A stretch of DNA of 64,000 nucleotides from Haladaptatus pallidirubidus (GTDB lineage Archaea > Halobacteriota > Halobacteria > Halobacteriales > Haladaptataceae), in assembly GCF_020700235.1 (NCBI RefSeq), contig NZ_CP085301.1, positions 868,001 to 932,000 on the forward strand. Direction: 5' to 3'. The notes below the pieces were generated by a model that was not told the origin of the DNA, ran no database searches, and was given only the letters and a program-made list of their open reading frames with translations. Positions 19,950 through 28,882 of the stretch are shown here, piece after piece. Numbering within the stretch: position 1 is the first letter of the stretch; each line of letters opens with the position of its first letter. Position numbers and translations under genes: made by a program.

Positions 19950-20367
19950 CGTGCGACGAATTATGCACTCGGTATTTAACCGAAACACGGAAACGGCCGA
20001 GATTTCCGATTGCGATGTGCTACCGTGGCTATGAAAATGAAGAACAACGGAACAAGCGAAGCGAGTTCACTCTGTGAGTGATAGGCCGAAGGGACAACCA
20101 CTGGAAATCGACTCTCTCTGTATCCTTCAAAATCAGCAACCTACACACCGCTAGCGGCCAGTTTTCCCTCCGGGAAATCTCCGGTTTTCCGGAGCGAGAA
20201 ACCCTCGAAGGAACGAGGACGACAAGCGAAGCGAGTCGTCCGACGTGACTAAGGGGGTGACGAAGTGCTTTTGGTACAGCTTTTACAGGCAGACGGCCAG
20301 CGTCCGCGTCGATTCGACGCGGACGCTGGCCTTCGACCGTCGTAAATTGCGACCGTCGTAAAAGGTG
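19950..20367. other. Gene-free stretch of about 420 bp with a perfect palindrome
   Basis: No plausible gene. The region holds a shorter inverted repeat (GGACGAC...GTCGTCC, near 20218-20242), the strong 18-bp-arm palindrome at 20295-20331, and two direct copies of CGACCGTCGTAAA at 20334-20346 and 20350-20362, just before the tif1A stop. Confidence 0.5.
20295..20331 (-). terminator. Perfect hairpin downstream of tif1A
   Basis: Arms of 18 bp (GGCCAGCGTCCGCGTCGA and its exact reverse complement) flank a single central base. The hairpin starts 37 bp downstream of the tif1A stop codon on the minus strand. Archaeal termination normally relies on T-runs rather than hairpins, so it may instead protect or process the 3' end, or be a repeat element or protein-binding site. 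Confidence 0.4.
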
Positions 20368-20652
20368 TTAGCTGATATGCCCTTCTTGGCGCAGTTGGTC
20401 GGCCTCCTGCTTGTCGTAGCGCCATTTGATGTCGGCCTTTTCGTCCTGCCAGTCCCACGGCTCTACGAGGACGATGTCGTCCTCTCGAATCCAGACGCGT
20501 TTTTGCATCTTGCCGGGGATTCGAGCGGTTCGTTCCGTGCCGTCTGCGCATCGAACTTTGACGCGATTCGCACCGAGCATGTTGGTGACGGTAGCGAATA
20601 CCTCATCATCGTCAGGCATGCGGAGGTTGTTTCGTCCGCTGTTGTCACTCAT
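20368..20652 (-). CDS. tif1A: Translation initiation factor aIF-1A
   Basis: A 94-residue OB-fold initiation factor that binds the small ribosomal subunit A site. The signature runs through [40 protein letters not shown] and [17 protein letters not shown]. The ATG at 20650-20652 gives the normal length. It lies upstream of rio1 and the KH gene on the same strand, as in the conserved archaeal translation cluster, although the nitroreductase gene and a 420-bp gap now intervene. Confidence 0.96.
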   Translation of the reverse strand: MSDNSGRNNLRMPDDDEVFATVTNMLGANRVKVRCADGTERTARIPGKMQKRVWIREDDIVLVEPWDWQDEKADIKWRYDKQEADQLRQEGHIS

Positions 20653-20789
20653 ACCCCATAGTTGGAGGTCATCGGTTTTAAATCCGCTGTCCTGCGCGGC
20701 AGGTACACCTCCGTAGCCGGATGGGGGTTCGGAGCGAATCAATCCGCGCAACTGCCACTTTTAAGACGCTCCCGGACACATTCCGGGCT

Positions 20790-20993
20790 ATGCTCGGAAA
20801 ACTCGGTGCCAAAGGCATCGTCGGTCTGCTCGCACTCGTCGCCGGAATCGCGGTTATCGCCCTCCAAAACATCATCATCGCCGCAGGAATGGCGCTCGTC
20901 GTCGTCGGATTCGTCCTGACCGCGTGGGGACTCGTTTCGGGCTTGCTGGGGAGTTTCGGAATGGGCGCGATGATGGGCGGCGGATTCGAATAA
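20790..20993 (+). CDS. Small two-helix membrane protein, conserved-looking in haloarchaea
   Basis: A 67-residue protein almost wholly hydrophobic. The first helix is GIVGLLALVAGIAVIALQNI and the second IIIAAGMALVVVGFVLTAWG, followed by a Gly/Met-rich tail ending MGGGFE. No functional motif is seen. The ATG at 20790 is taken because the frame upstream is hydrophilic and unlike a membrane protein. It is divergent from tif1A. Confidence 0.65.
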   Translation: MLGKLGAKGIVGLLALVAGIAVIALQNIIIAAGMALVVVGFVLTAWGLVSGLLGSFGMGAMMGGGFE

Positions 20994-21010
20994 AACGGAG
21001 GAACCGTCGG

Positions 21011-21988
21011 TTACTCGGCCTGTCGAATCTTCTTTCGACCCGGTGCGATGAGGTCGTCCAAATAGGTCGCCAGCGCGCTCTTTGCGTCCGCAGGATGCAG
21101 TTCGCCGCTCTCCAAGTCGCCTTCGAGCGAGTGGTAGTCGTCGTATTCGAGGTTACCACCGTACTTGTCGGGGCGTTCGACCACGACCTGCTGGAATCGC
21201 GGGAAGACGTGGTACTCGAAGATTTGGAGCACCGGATTTTCGAGGTCGCCCTCTGGGTCGCGGGTCGGGGGGCAGAACGCCGAGTTGACCTTCTCCTCGA
21301 TGTCCTCGGTCGAATCCTCCATGGAGATGGTGACGCCCTTGCTGGAGGACATCTTCCCCTCGCCGGAACCGAGGTCGGCGATGAGCGGCGTATGGATGCA
21401 GGTCGGTGCGTCGTAGCCGATACTCGGCAAGGTGTCGCGGGCGAGCATGTGGACTTTTCGCTGTTCCATGCCGCCGATTGCGAGATCTAAATCGAGGTAT
21501 TCGATGTCGAGCGCCTGCATCAGGGGGTACACTGCCTGCGAGACTTTCGTGGATTCGCCGCTCTGAATTTCCGACATCGCCCTGCTCGCTCGGTTGAGCG
21601 TCGTCTCAAGTTCGAGGCTGTGGAGGTCGAGGACGTAGTCGTCGTCCATCTGGAACTCGGAACCGAATCGGAACTCGGTGTTTGCCTCGTCCAGTCCGTA
21701 GGCAATGAACTGCTCTTTCATGCGTTCCGCGGTTTCCCGAATCTCCTCGAAGGTTCCCTTATCGTTCAGGTAGGCGTGAACGTCGGCGAGGAGAATGACG
21801 ACCTCGAAGCCGGCCTCCTGCAAGTCGATAAGTTTGTTCGCGGTGAGCATGTGTCCGATGTGGAGCACGCCGGACGGTTCGTAGCCGACGTAGGCGCGCT
21901 TGCCCTCCGGATCGGCGGCGAGGTTGCGCACTTCCTCTTCGGTCACCAACTCCTCGGCGTTCCGGGAGATTAAGTCGTAAGCGTCCAT
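21011..21988 (-). CDS. tyrS: Tyrosyl-tRNA synthetase
   Basis: A 325-residue class-I aminoacyl-tRNA synthetase of archaeal type. The HIGH motif is in EPSGVLHIGHMLTANKL and the KMSKS motif is GKMSSSKGVTISM. Tyrosine recognition fits AYVGYEPSG and VYPLMQALDIEYLDLDLAIGG. The ATG at 21986-21988 (MDAYDLISRNAEEL) gives normal archaeal length; the longer frame upstream is not conserved-looking. Confidence 0.95.
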   Translation of the reverse strand: MDAYDLISRNAEELVTEEEVRNLAADPEGKRAYVGYEPSGVLHIGHMLTANKLIDLQEAGFEVVILLADVHAYLNDKGTFEEIRETAERMKEQFIAYGLDEANTEFRFGSEFQMDDDYVLDLHSLELETTLNRASRAMSEIQSGESTKVSQAVYPLMQALDIEYLDLDLAIGGMEQRKVHMLARDTLPSIGYDAPTCIHTPLIADLGSGEGKMSSSKGVTISMEDSTEDIEEKVNSAFCPPTRDPEGDLENPVLQIFEYHVFPRFQQVVVERPDKYGGNLEYDDYHSLEGDLESGELHPADAKSALATYLDDLIAPGRKKIRQAE

Positions 21989-22067
21989 GCACGCAAAAAG
22001 TTGGCTCACCGGCTTTAGGGTTACGTCATGTCCCAACAGCCAAGTCACCGGGGGGAAAAGACGAAGT

Positions 22068-22268
22068 ATGAACGCGGCGAGAATCGGACTCTGGTTGGTC
22101 GTCCTCGGCGGCCTCGCGCTCTATCCCGCGATATATTTCGGCAGGGGAGTCGGCACAACGACGAGCGAGTACGTGCTGTTGTACGCGTCAATACTGGCGG
22201 TCGGATTCGGTGTCGCACTCTGGGGACTGCACGTTCTTCGAACGTTTTCCGTGGAGTGGACGGCCTGA
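22068..22268 (+). CDS. Small two-helix membrane protein
   Basis: A 66-residue protein with two hydrophobic segments, GLWLVVLGGLALYPAIYFGR and YVLLYASILAVGFGVALWGL. No family is recognised. The ATG at 22068 is chosen because the membrane segment begins shortly after. It is divergent from tyrS and convergent with the DUF460 gene, ending 18 bp from its stop. Confidence 0.55.
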   Translation: MNAARIGLWLVVLGGLALYPAIYFGRGVGTTTSEYVLLYASILAVGFGVALWGLHVLRTFSVEWTA

Positions 22269-22286
22269 GCAAAACTAACACATCGA

Positions 22287-24326
22287 CTAGTTGCCGAACG
22301 AAGATGAAGATGAAGAAGACGAAGGCGACGATGAGGATGACGAAGACCGACGCTCGTCGGCCCTGCGCTCGGCGCGGTGTTCGCTGATGAGTTGGTCGAG
22401 CTGTTCGGTTTTCTCCTCCTTCCGGCGGTCTTCCGCACGGTCGCGCCACTCCCCGATAACCGATTCAACCTCCGACTCGCGCGCAACGGCGAGTTCGTCG
22501 ATTTCCTGAATCGTCACCTCGCTCGCCGGTCCGACCGGAATGTCGTTGTCGAACAATACGTCGTCCGCCGCATCCGAGATTCCACCCGCCTTGAGCACGA
22601 CTCGCGGATCGATATCCGCGAGTCGTTTTGCGGTCGAGCGACCGGCACCGCTTGCATCACGGAGGTAAATCACGTCGTCTTCGGCGAGTCCGTAGCTCTC
22701 GTGAGCGACGTCGATGGCATCGTTGGTGAACTTCGAGATGGGTTTGACGGCGACGAGTCCGGCCTTCTTCTCGGCCACGTCGCTGAAGTTCGAGTGGTCG
22801 AGCTTCCACAGTTCCTTGAGTCGTTCGAGTTTGCCGTCTAACTCCTCGATTCGCGCGTCGCGGTCGTCCAGTTCGTCCTCCAGTCGGTTGTTCTCGCGCC
22901 GAAGCCGAGAGATTTCGCGTCTGGCACGGACGTTCTCGCGCTCCTCCCGTTTGGCGTCCGAGAGGTCGCGTTCTAGGTCCTCGATTCGCTCGTCTTTCTC
23001 TTCCACGGTCTCCCGTAGGCCGTCGGTGTGCGACTGTAAGCGTTCGACTTGCGATTCGAGCTGTTTGATTCGCTTTTCCTCAGCGGAGAGTTCCCGAACT
23101 GTGTGTTCTGACTCTTCATCCTCCGGTTCCGGGTCGTCCGAGAGGTCATCGACCGCGCTTTCGACGCTCTCGTCGCCAGCGACCACGCGTGCGGTCACCT
23201 CGCTCGGATTCATGCCCGCTGGGACTTTTCGAGCGATGCGCTGGAACTGGTTTTCGTGGCCGTCGAACGCGAACAACGCCGCGGCCATGGCGTCCCGCTG
23301 GTGGTCGTTGTCGTAGTTTTCCTCTCGGGTTCGGTGCTGTTTTTCGTCTATCGGAAGGTCGGTTTCGGGCGTCCACGAGGCCGCGTCGAAGCTCCGGCGA
23401 ATCTTCTCGACCGTTTCCGGCATCGGCGTCACGTCCGCGGCGACGATAATCGGTCTCCCGCGCTCGATTATCCATTCGATTACGTCCGCGGTGTCCGCGG
23501 TTCTCGTGCTCCACACGTCGAGGAGCGACCCGTCCAAACCGACCAGTGCGACCGCGGTGGTGGTTCCAGGGTCGATACCGACGATGACGTGGTCGCGACG
23601 CTTAACGAGGGGTTCGAACTCGATCCCGTCCCGGCGGAGGCGCTCGATTTCGACACGAACGTCGCCTGCTCTGCGGGAGGAAACCGGAATGTCGCCGGGA
23701 CGAGCAGACACCTCGAACACCGCGTTGGAGTAACCGCCGTACTTTTCGGTGACCTCGCGCTCGTAGTCCAGTCCGGCGCTCCGAAGGTCGGATTCGACTT
23801 TTCTGGTCGTTTCCTTCACGGAGCCGTGAATCCGCCGCGTGAATCGGTCTTCGCTCCACCCGCCTTTTCCGGTCGAACGCCCGCGAGAGACTTTGACGCG
23901 GGTTGTATCGGTGAACGCCGTCACCTCGTGGCCGACGTTCATCGCGGCGAGTCGGGCCGCAGCCTCCGCTTCGCGCATCGGCTTCTTTCCGTAGGGAACC
24001 CCGTGTCTGGATGCGACTCGGGAGAGCGGTTCCGGTCGTTCCGCACCGGTCACTTGGACGAGCCGAGTCCCGTCCGGAAGCCCTCGAAGGAAGTGGACGA
24101 GGGCGTCCTTGTTCTCGGCGAGTTCGTACATGTTGTCCGTCGCCAACAGCGCGGGTTCATCGCGCTCTACGAGTCGCCGAAGTTTGCGGTAGGAAACGAC
24201 GTCGCGGTCTACCTGCTCGCCATCGTAGACGACGAGCGCGTAGGAGGGAGAATTACCCCGCACGTCCCCGCTTTGGATGTCGATTCCGTAGACGAGAACG
24301 TCGAGGGCACTCGTTCGCTCGCTCAC
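22287..24326 (-). CDS. DUF460 protein (RNase H-like fold plus coiled coil)
   Basis: A 679-residue archaeal DUF460 protein. Two RNase H-like strand/Asp motifs are seen: VLVYGIDIQSG (11-20) and VIVGIDPGTTTAVALV (247-262), with further acidic residues in DNDHQRDAMAAALFAF. A coiled coil spans about 411-507. A third domain (GLVAVKPISKFTNDAID, DVIYLRDASGAGRSTAKRLA) follows. The extreme C-terminus is almost pure serine (about residues 661-676). Function is not established; the fold suggests a nuclease or resolvase-like enzyme. Confidence 0.85.
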   Translation of the reverse strand: MSERTSALDVLVYGIDIQSGDVRGNSPSYALVVYDGEQVDRDVVSYRKLRRLVERDEPALLATDNMYELAENKDALVHFLRGLPDGTRLVQVTGAERPEPLSRVASRHGVPYGKKPMREAEAAARLAAMNVGHEVTAFTDTTRVKVSRGRSTGKGGWSEDRFTRRIHGSVKETTRKVESDLRSAGLDYEREVTEKYGGYSNAVFEVSARPGDIPVSSRRAGDVRVEIERLRRDGIEFEPLVKRRDHVIVGIDPGTTTAVALVGLDGSLLDVWSTRTADTADVIEWIIERGRPIIVAADVTPMPETVEKIRRSFDAASWTPETDLPIDEKQHRTREENYDNDHQRDAMAAALFAFDGHENQFQRIARKVPAGMNPSEVTARVVAGDESVESAVDDLSDDPEPEDEESEHTVRELSAEEKRIKQLESQVERLQSHTDGLRETVEEKDERIEDLERDLSDAKREERENVRARREISRLRRENNRLEDELDDRDARIEELDGKLERLKELWKLDHSNFSDVAEKKAGLVAVKPISKFTNDAIDVAHESYGLAEDDVIYLRDASGAGRSTAKRLADIDPRVVLKAGGISDAADDVLFDNDIPVGPASEVTIQEIDELAVARESEVESVIGEWRDRAEDRRKEEKTEQLDQLISEHRAERRADERRSSSSSSSPSSSSSSSSFGN

Positions 24327-24482
24327 GCTTCGCGGTAGGTGCCCTCGAAATATAAATCCGGCGCGGAAACCGCGTTCCGACTCCGCCGAAAGCGGTCGAA
24401 ATCGACGGAGTCGGTAGCTCGTCGGAGACTCGTTGCAGAGTCGGGCGGATGTTCGCCGCAGTTCCGGCGATGGAGTGAGCGT

Positions 24483-25343
24483 CTACGCGTCGGTGAGGTA
24501 CTGCTCGACGGACCAGCCCCACACGTTGCGGTCGAGCCAGTGGACGCCCCACCAGCGATAGCCATCCTTGTCGATCGGGCCGTTCATGATTTCGCCGACT
24601 TCGCCCGGCGAAATCGTGGCGACGATTGGTTGGTCGGTTCCGGGTTGTTCGCGCGTGTTCAGGTTGGTCGTCGGCGTGACTCGGTCACCGTCCACGAACC
24701 GGTCGCCACCGCCGTCACCGCCGTTGACGAGGCTCATGAAGTAATTCCAGTCCCACGTCGAACCGGGGTCGGTGTGGTCATTGTAGCCGCAGTCGGATTC
24801 GGGTACTTGATGATGTCCGATAATGCCACTGCCGTTGCGGGCGTCGCACGGCGCGACTCCAGTCGGATGTGTCTTCGAGATGCCGTAAGTGTCACAGAGC
24901 CAACTGACGATGTTGGCGGATTTCTGGTATAGTGCGTCGGTGAAGTTCGTCTCGCCAACGTAGCCTTCGTGTTCGATACCGACGGAGTGAGCGTTGTAGT
25001 TCGTACCGCCAGCGTGCCACGCGGTGTCCTCATTGTGAACCATTTGCGTGGTGTGGCCGTCGGAGTTCCGCATCACGTACTGGGCGCTGACGTTGGAGTC
25101 GGGATTCTGGAGCCAACTGACGGCTCCGGCGTAGCTTCCCTGCGTCACGTGGATGACAACCCAGTTAATCGAACTCGCACTTCTGTTCGTGTTTGAGTAG
25201 TTGCTCGAATCCGCCGCAACCCATCTGTCCGCGTAAGGGTCTTGAACATGTGCGCTCGCCGTTCCGGACAGTCCAACGCTTCCAAGTCCAATCGCACCAG
25301 CCGCTCCGAGCTGTTTCAGTAGACTTCTTCTATTCTTATTCAT
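24483..25343 (-). CDS. Exported N-acetylmuramoyl-L-alanine amidase (Amidase_2) with SH3-like domain
   Basis: A 286-residue protein. The N-terminus has a twin-arginine-like signal (NRRSLLKQLG) and an Ala-x-Ala type cleavage site near residue 31. Residues 55-200 are an Amidase_2 domain: VVIHVTQGSYAGAVSWL (Zn ligand H65), TAWHAGGTNYNAHSVGIEHE (E125) and GIIGHHQVPESDCG...TDPG (H177 and D192 as further ligands). Residues about 218-284 form an SH3-like repeat (LNTREQPG, WWGVHWLDRNVWGWS) that usually binds cell wall. Archaea lack murein, so the likely target is bacterial peptidoglycan. Origin by transfer from bacteria is likely. Confidence 0.9.
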   Translation of the reverse strand: MNKNRRSLLKQLGAAGAIGLGSVGLSGTASAHVQDPYADRWVAADSSNYSNTNRSASSINWVVIHVTQGSYAGAVSWLQNPDSNVSAQYVMRNSDGHTTQMVHNEDTAWHAGGTNYNAHSVGIEHEGYVGETNFTDALYQKSANIVSWLCDTYGISKTHPTGVAPCDARNGSGIIGHHQVPESDCGYNDHTDPGSTWDWNYFMSLVNGGDGGGDRFVDGDRVTPTTNLNTREQPGTDQPIVATISPGEVGEIMNGPIDKDGYRWWGVHWLDRNVWGWSVEQYLTDA

Positions 25344-25369
25344 TATGAGTTATTTAATGTAGTAATCCA

Positions 25370-25379
25370 TTATAATATT
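25370..25379 (-). promoter_or_regulatory. Candidate TATA box of the amidase gene
   Basis: An A/T-rich element (AATATTATAA on the minus strand) is centred about 32 bp upstream of the amidase ATG. The whole stretch 25344-25400 is strikingly A/T-rich compared with neighbouring DNA, compatible with a strong promoter or a transferred segment. Confidence 0.4.
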
Positions 25380-25530
25380 TTTTATCGTCAGTAAATATGT
25401 TCAAAAATGGATTTGGAATTGTGAAGTGACAGAACATCAAATGTAAACAGCAAACCATCCTCTACGTTAATTCGTCCAATCGGTACGTCCACCCGTTCCG
25501 CGTTCGAGGATGACCCGTTACTCGTTCGCA

Positions 25531-26457
25531 CTACTCGTCTCGATACGGCACGTCGATGATGTCGCCGTCGTCAGGCGCGAACACCTCGCCGTCGAACTCC
25601 TCGCGGGCCTCCCGGAGATGGGTCGAAACGTCGCCTGCGTAGCGCGAGGAAACGTGCATCAGTGCGAGCCGAACCGCCCCCGCCCGCTGGGCGATGTTTC
25701 CGGCCTCCGCCGCGGTCGAATGGGCGGTTTTCTGCGCACGCTCGGCCCTGTCGTTTGCGAACGTCGCGTCGTGGACGAGCAAATCGGCGTTTTCCGCCAC
25801 GGAGACAACCTGCTCCGACGGTCGCGAGTCCGCGGTGTAAACGAATTTGCGCCCGGGTCGCGGGTCGCCGACGACCTGTTCGGGATCGACGATGGTTCCG
25901 TCTTCGAGTTCGACCGGGTTTCCGGCGTGGAGTTGCTGGAACTTCGGGCCGATGGGGACGCCGAGTTCTTCGGCGTGTTCGCGGTCGAAGCGACCCTTTC
26001 GGTCGTCTTCGACCAGTGCGTAGCCCAAGGAGTTAGTTTCGTGGTCAGTTCGAAACGCACGAACTTCGTACTCGTCTCTTTGAACCATCGTTTCGCCGGG
26101 TGAGACTTCCGTGATGTGAATCGGAAACGACGGCTGACTACCCACCGCGTGAACCAACGTGTCGATGTCGTCGCCGGTTCCGCGGGGCGTGTAAATCGTG
26201 AGCGGGTCGTCGCGGTCGTTGAAGTTCCACGTTTGGACGAGGCCGGGAACCCCGAGAACGTGGTCGCCGTGGAGGTGCGAGATGAACAGGTCGGAGACGG
26301 TAAACCCGGTTCCGAAGCGCATCATCTGGCGTTGGGTTCCCTCGGCGGCGTCGAACAGCAAACGGTCGCCTTCTCGGTTGACGAGGATGGCACTCGGGTT
26401 TCGCTCCGTCGTCGGCACTGCCCCGCTGGTTCCGAGGAAGGTGACTCGCATCGACAT
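25531..26457 (-). CDS. rnz: Ribonuclease Z (tRNA 3' endonuclease)
   Basis: A 308-residue metallo-beta-lactamase-fold nuclease that trims the 3' trailer of pre-tRNAs. It starts MSMRVTFLGTSGAVPTTERN, has the zinc motif FISHLHGDHVLGVPGL, the conserved HVSSRY near the end and the central VYTADSRPSEQ. All metal ligands typical of RNase Z are present. The ATG at 26451 two codons later is an equally possible start. Confidence 0.96.
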   Translation of the reverse strand: MSMRVTFLGTSGAVPTTERNPSAILVNREGDRLLFDAAEGTQRQMMRFGTGFTVSDLFISHLHGDHVLGVPGLVQTWNFNDRDDPLTIYTPRGTGDDIDTLVHAVGSQPSFPIHITEVSPGETMVQRDEYEVRAFRTDHETNSLGYALVEDDRKGRFDREHAEELGVPIGPKFQQLHAGNPVELEDGTIVDPEQVVGDPRPGRKFVYTADSRPSEQVVSVAENADLLVHDATFANDRAERAQKTAHSTAAEAGNIAQRAGAVRLALMHVSSRYAGDVSTHLREAREEFDGEVFAPDDGDIIDVPYRDE

Positions 26458-26664
26458 CTACTCGCAATTCATTGGTCGATAAGTAAACCGCCTTCGAAAC
26501 CGTCGCTCGGTTCATCGGGAAATACCGGCCTATGGGTGGCGGTATTCGAGGGTACGGACGGCAGGAGCGACCTAACCGACCGAATCCCCATCTTATCCCG
26601 TGAACAGTCGAAGCCGTTTATCCGGTGCCTCGTTGTCGCCTCGTTCGCAGATGAGGAGGGAGAT

Positions 26665-28767
26665 ATGACACGAATCCCGAGAACAGTTAGTGCCACATTC
26701 GTGGCCGTTCTCGTGGTACTTGCCGGCGGTGTTGCGGTATCGCTCGGTGCCACGGGGCAAACGGACACAGCATCAGAAATGCGGGTTACGAACCTGCAGG
26801 AGGAAGCACAGTCGAACGTAACTATCAGCGAACAGCAGAGCGACGGTGAAACCGTCGTTATCGAATCGGTCACCATGTCGGAGGGCGGCTTCGTCGCAAT
26901 TCACGACGAAAGCCTCCTCGAGGGGAACGTCGTCGGGAGCGTCCTCGGCAACTCGGAGTATCTCGAAGCCGGGACGCACGAAAACGTCACCGTGACGCTC
27001 GCGCAACCCGTCAACGAGACGCAGACGCTCATCGCCATGCCGCACCTCGACACCAACGAGAATCGAGTGTACGATTTCGTCATCGGTAACGGAACCGTAG
27101 ACGGCCCGTACACCGAGCGGGGTTTGCCGATCACCGAAGGTGCGGAAATTTCGGTCGGTGAACCCGAAGAGCCGCCGGAAGACAACGCGACGGACGGACA
27201 ACCGTCCGAGCAACTCGTCTTCCACGTCGAATCGGCGAGCATCGCGGAATGGTCGTTCGTCGTCGGCGACAGCACCGAACCCGACCGCACTGAAACCGTG
27301 AGCGGCGTGGACTTGCAGGACGAGACAGTTCGCCTGAACACGACGGCGCTCCTCCAGAACGAATCGGCAGAGGAAATCGCCCAGCGTGGACAGGACGTTT
27401 CGCACGAAGACGTGAAGGATACGGTGGAGTCGAACAACGCGTCGGTTCCGAGTGACTTAGAAACCGTCCGCGTTGTCCTTCGCGACATCAGCGTCCAGAA
27501 CGTGACGTTCGTGGTGGAACTGCCATCGAACCTGAACGCCACGACAATGCCGGGCCAACCAGAGGTGCCCGAGCAACCGGAGGAGCTCGACGCGAACGTT
27601 AGCTTCGAAGACCAGACGACGAGCGGCGAAACGGTAACCGTCGACTCCGTCACCATGTCGGAGGGTGGCTTCGTGACGATTCACGACGAAAGTCTGCTTG
27701 AGGGGAACGTCATCGAGAGCATTCTCGGGTCGTCCGAATACCTCGAAGCCGGGACGCACGAAAACGTCACCGTGACGCTCGATGAACCGCTGACCGAGAG
27801 TCAGACGCTCATCGCCATGCCGCACCTCGACACCAACGGGAATCAGGTGTACGACTTCGCCACGTCCGAGGGAATGGAAGACCTCCCGTACGTCGTGGAT
27901 AACGAAGTCGTGGTTGACCCGGCGAACGTGACCGTCGAGGACGGTGCCGAGACGACGACCGCGGAAGAGACCACCACGGCAGCGGAGACGACTGTTGAAG
28001 AAACGACGACTCCAGCAGAGGAGACGACGACTCCAGCAGAGGAGACGACGACTGTCGCTGAAGAAACGACGACTGCCGCGGAAACCACGACCACCGAGGA
28101 GACACCGCCAGCGGCGGAAACGACCACCGCTGAAGAAACGACCACCGCTGAAGAAACGACCACCGCCGAAAACGGCGGAGAGGTCAGAAACGTCACCAAC
28201 CTCGGCCCGTCGCTGGAAGTGCAAAACTTAGAAGCGCCCCAGAATGCGACGATCGGCGACACTATCGAAGTGAATGCGACCGTCACCAACCCGACCGACC
28301 AGGAACTCTCGCAGTTCGTGGACTTCCGGTTGGAGGGAACGGTCGTTGAGCGCAAAGACGTGAGCCTCGCACCGGGCGAAAGTACGGACGTGACGTACAC
28401 CGTCAACCTCACCGGTATCGAGCCCGGTACGTACACGCACGGGGTCTACGCGGCCAACTTCGGCCAACTCGCCTCGATTACGATAGCGGACGCCGAGGAA
28501 ACGACGACCGTCGAAGAGACCACGACGCCTGCGACGACCGCTGCTGAAGAAACGACGACCACTGAAGCGACCACGACGCCGGTGACGACGACCGCCGCGG
28601 CAGAAACGACCGTCGCGAACGAAACGACGACTGCCGAAGAGACGACGATTGTTGGAAACGAGACCACCGTTGCCGAGACCACCGTTGCGAACGAAACGAC
28701 GATAGTCTCGGATACGACGACTGACGCGGGCGCTGAGACGACCACCGTGAACGGGACGAGCGCGTAA
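26665..28767 (+). CDS. Secreted mucin-like protein with duplicated DUF7282-type domains and Thr/Glu repeats
   Basis: A 700-residue exported protein. A signal peptide (MTRIPRTVSATFVAVLVVLA) is followed by two near-identical domains at about 52-160 and 312-420. Both contain VTMSEGGFV, IHDESLLEGNV, EYLEAGTHENVTVTL and TLIAMPHLDTN, a pattern I associate with DUF7282. Between them is a different domain (about 180-295). A Thr/Glu repeat stalk spans 430-502 (EETTTAAETT units), then a CARDB-like domain (520-608), then a second Thr-rich tail. No C-terminal membrane anchor is visible. GAGGAGGGAG just before the ATG is a strong ribosome-binding site. O-glycosylated surface or matrix protein is the likely role. 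Confidence 0.85.
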   Translation: MTRIPRTVSATFVAVLVVLAGGVAVSLGATGQTDTASEMRVTNLQEEAQSNVTISEQQSDGETVVIESVTMSEGGFVAIHDESLLEGNVVGSVLGNSEYLEAGTHENVTVTLAQPVNETQTLIAMPHLDTNENRVYDFVIGNGTVDGPYTERGLPITEGAEISVGEPEEPPEDNATDGQPSEQLVFHVESASIAEWSFVVGDSTEPDRTETVSGVDLQDETVRLNTTALLQNESAEEIAQRGQDVSHEDVKDTVESNNASVPSDLETVRVVLRDISVQNVTFVVELPSNLNATTMPGQPEVPEQPEELDANVSFEDQTTSGETVTVDSVTMSEGGFVTIHDESLLEGNVIESILGSSEYLEAGTHENVTVTLDEPLTESQTLIAMPHLDTNGNQVYDFATSEGMEDLPYVVDNEVVVDPANVTVEDGAETTTAEETTTAAETTVEETTTPAEETTTPAEETTTVAEETTTAAETTTTEETPPAAETTTAEETTTAEETTTAENGGEVRNVTNLGPSLEVQNLEAPQNATIGDTIEVNATVTNPTDQELSQFVDFRLEGTVVERKDVSLAPGESTDVTYTVNLTGIEPGTYTHGVYAANFGQLASITIADAEETTTVEETTTPATTAAEETTTTEATTTPVTTTAAAETTVANETTTAEETTIVGNETTVAETTVANETTIVSDTTTDAGAETTTVNGTSA
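27952..28171 (+). repeat. Coding repeat encoding the EETTT stalk
   Basis: Tandem degenerate units of GAAGAAACGACGACC type encode Thr/Glu/Ala-rich sequence within the secreted protein. The units vary in length (5-8 codons), so they can expand or contract by recombination or slippage in frame. A second similar tract lies at about 28495-28756. Confidence 0.7.
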
Positions 28768-28803
28768 GCGAGTCTCGTTCGGTCGGCTCACTCAACACAC
28801 TGC

Positions 28804-28809
28804 TTTTTT
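28804..28809 (+). terminator. T-run terminator after the secreted-protein gene
   Basis: Six T residues lie about 40 bp beyond the stop codon. Oligo-T tracts are the usual archaeal transcription stop signal. Confidence 0.3.
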
Positions 28810-28882
28810 CGAGGGAATTTCACCGCGAGTTCACGCGGCGCAACCGACCGATTCTTGTCCGGCGACCTGCTACACCATTTCG

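Noticed and set aside
26116..26664. Longer start for the mucin-like protein
   Set aside because: The upstream frame is antisense to RNase Z; the signal peptide begins at the ATG at 26665 after a strong ribosome-binding site.
27952..28171. Possible CRISPR-like array
   Set aside because: Units are short, in frame and without unique spacers; they encode the Thr/Glu stalk.
27457..28745. Minus-strand frames rich in Ser/Arg and Val/Ser opposite the mucin-like gene
   Set aside because: They come from the repeat tracts of the plus-strand gene, which has a signal peptide and a strong ribosome-binding site.
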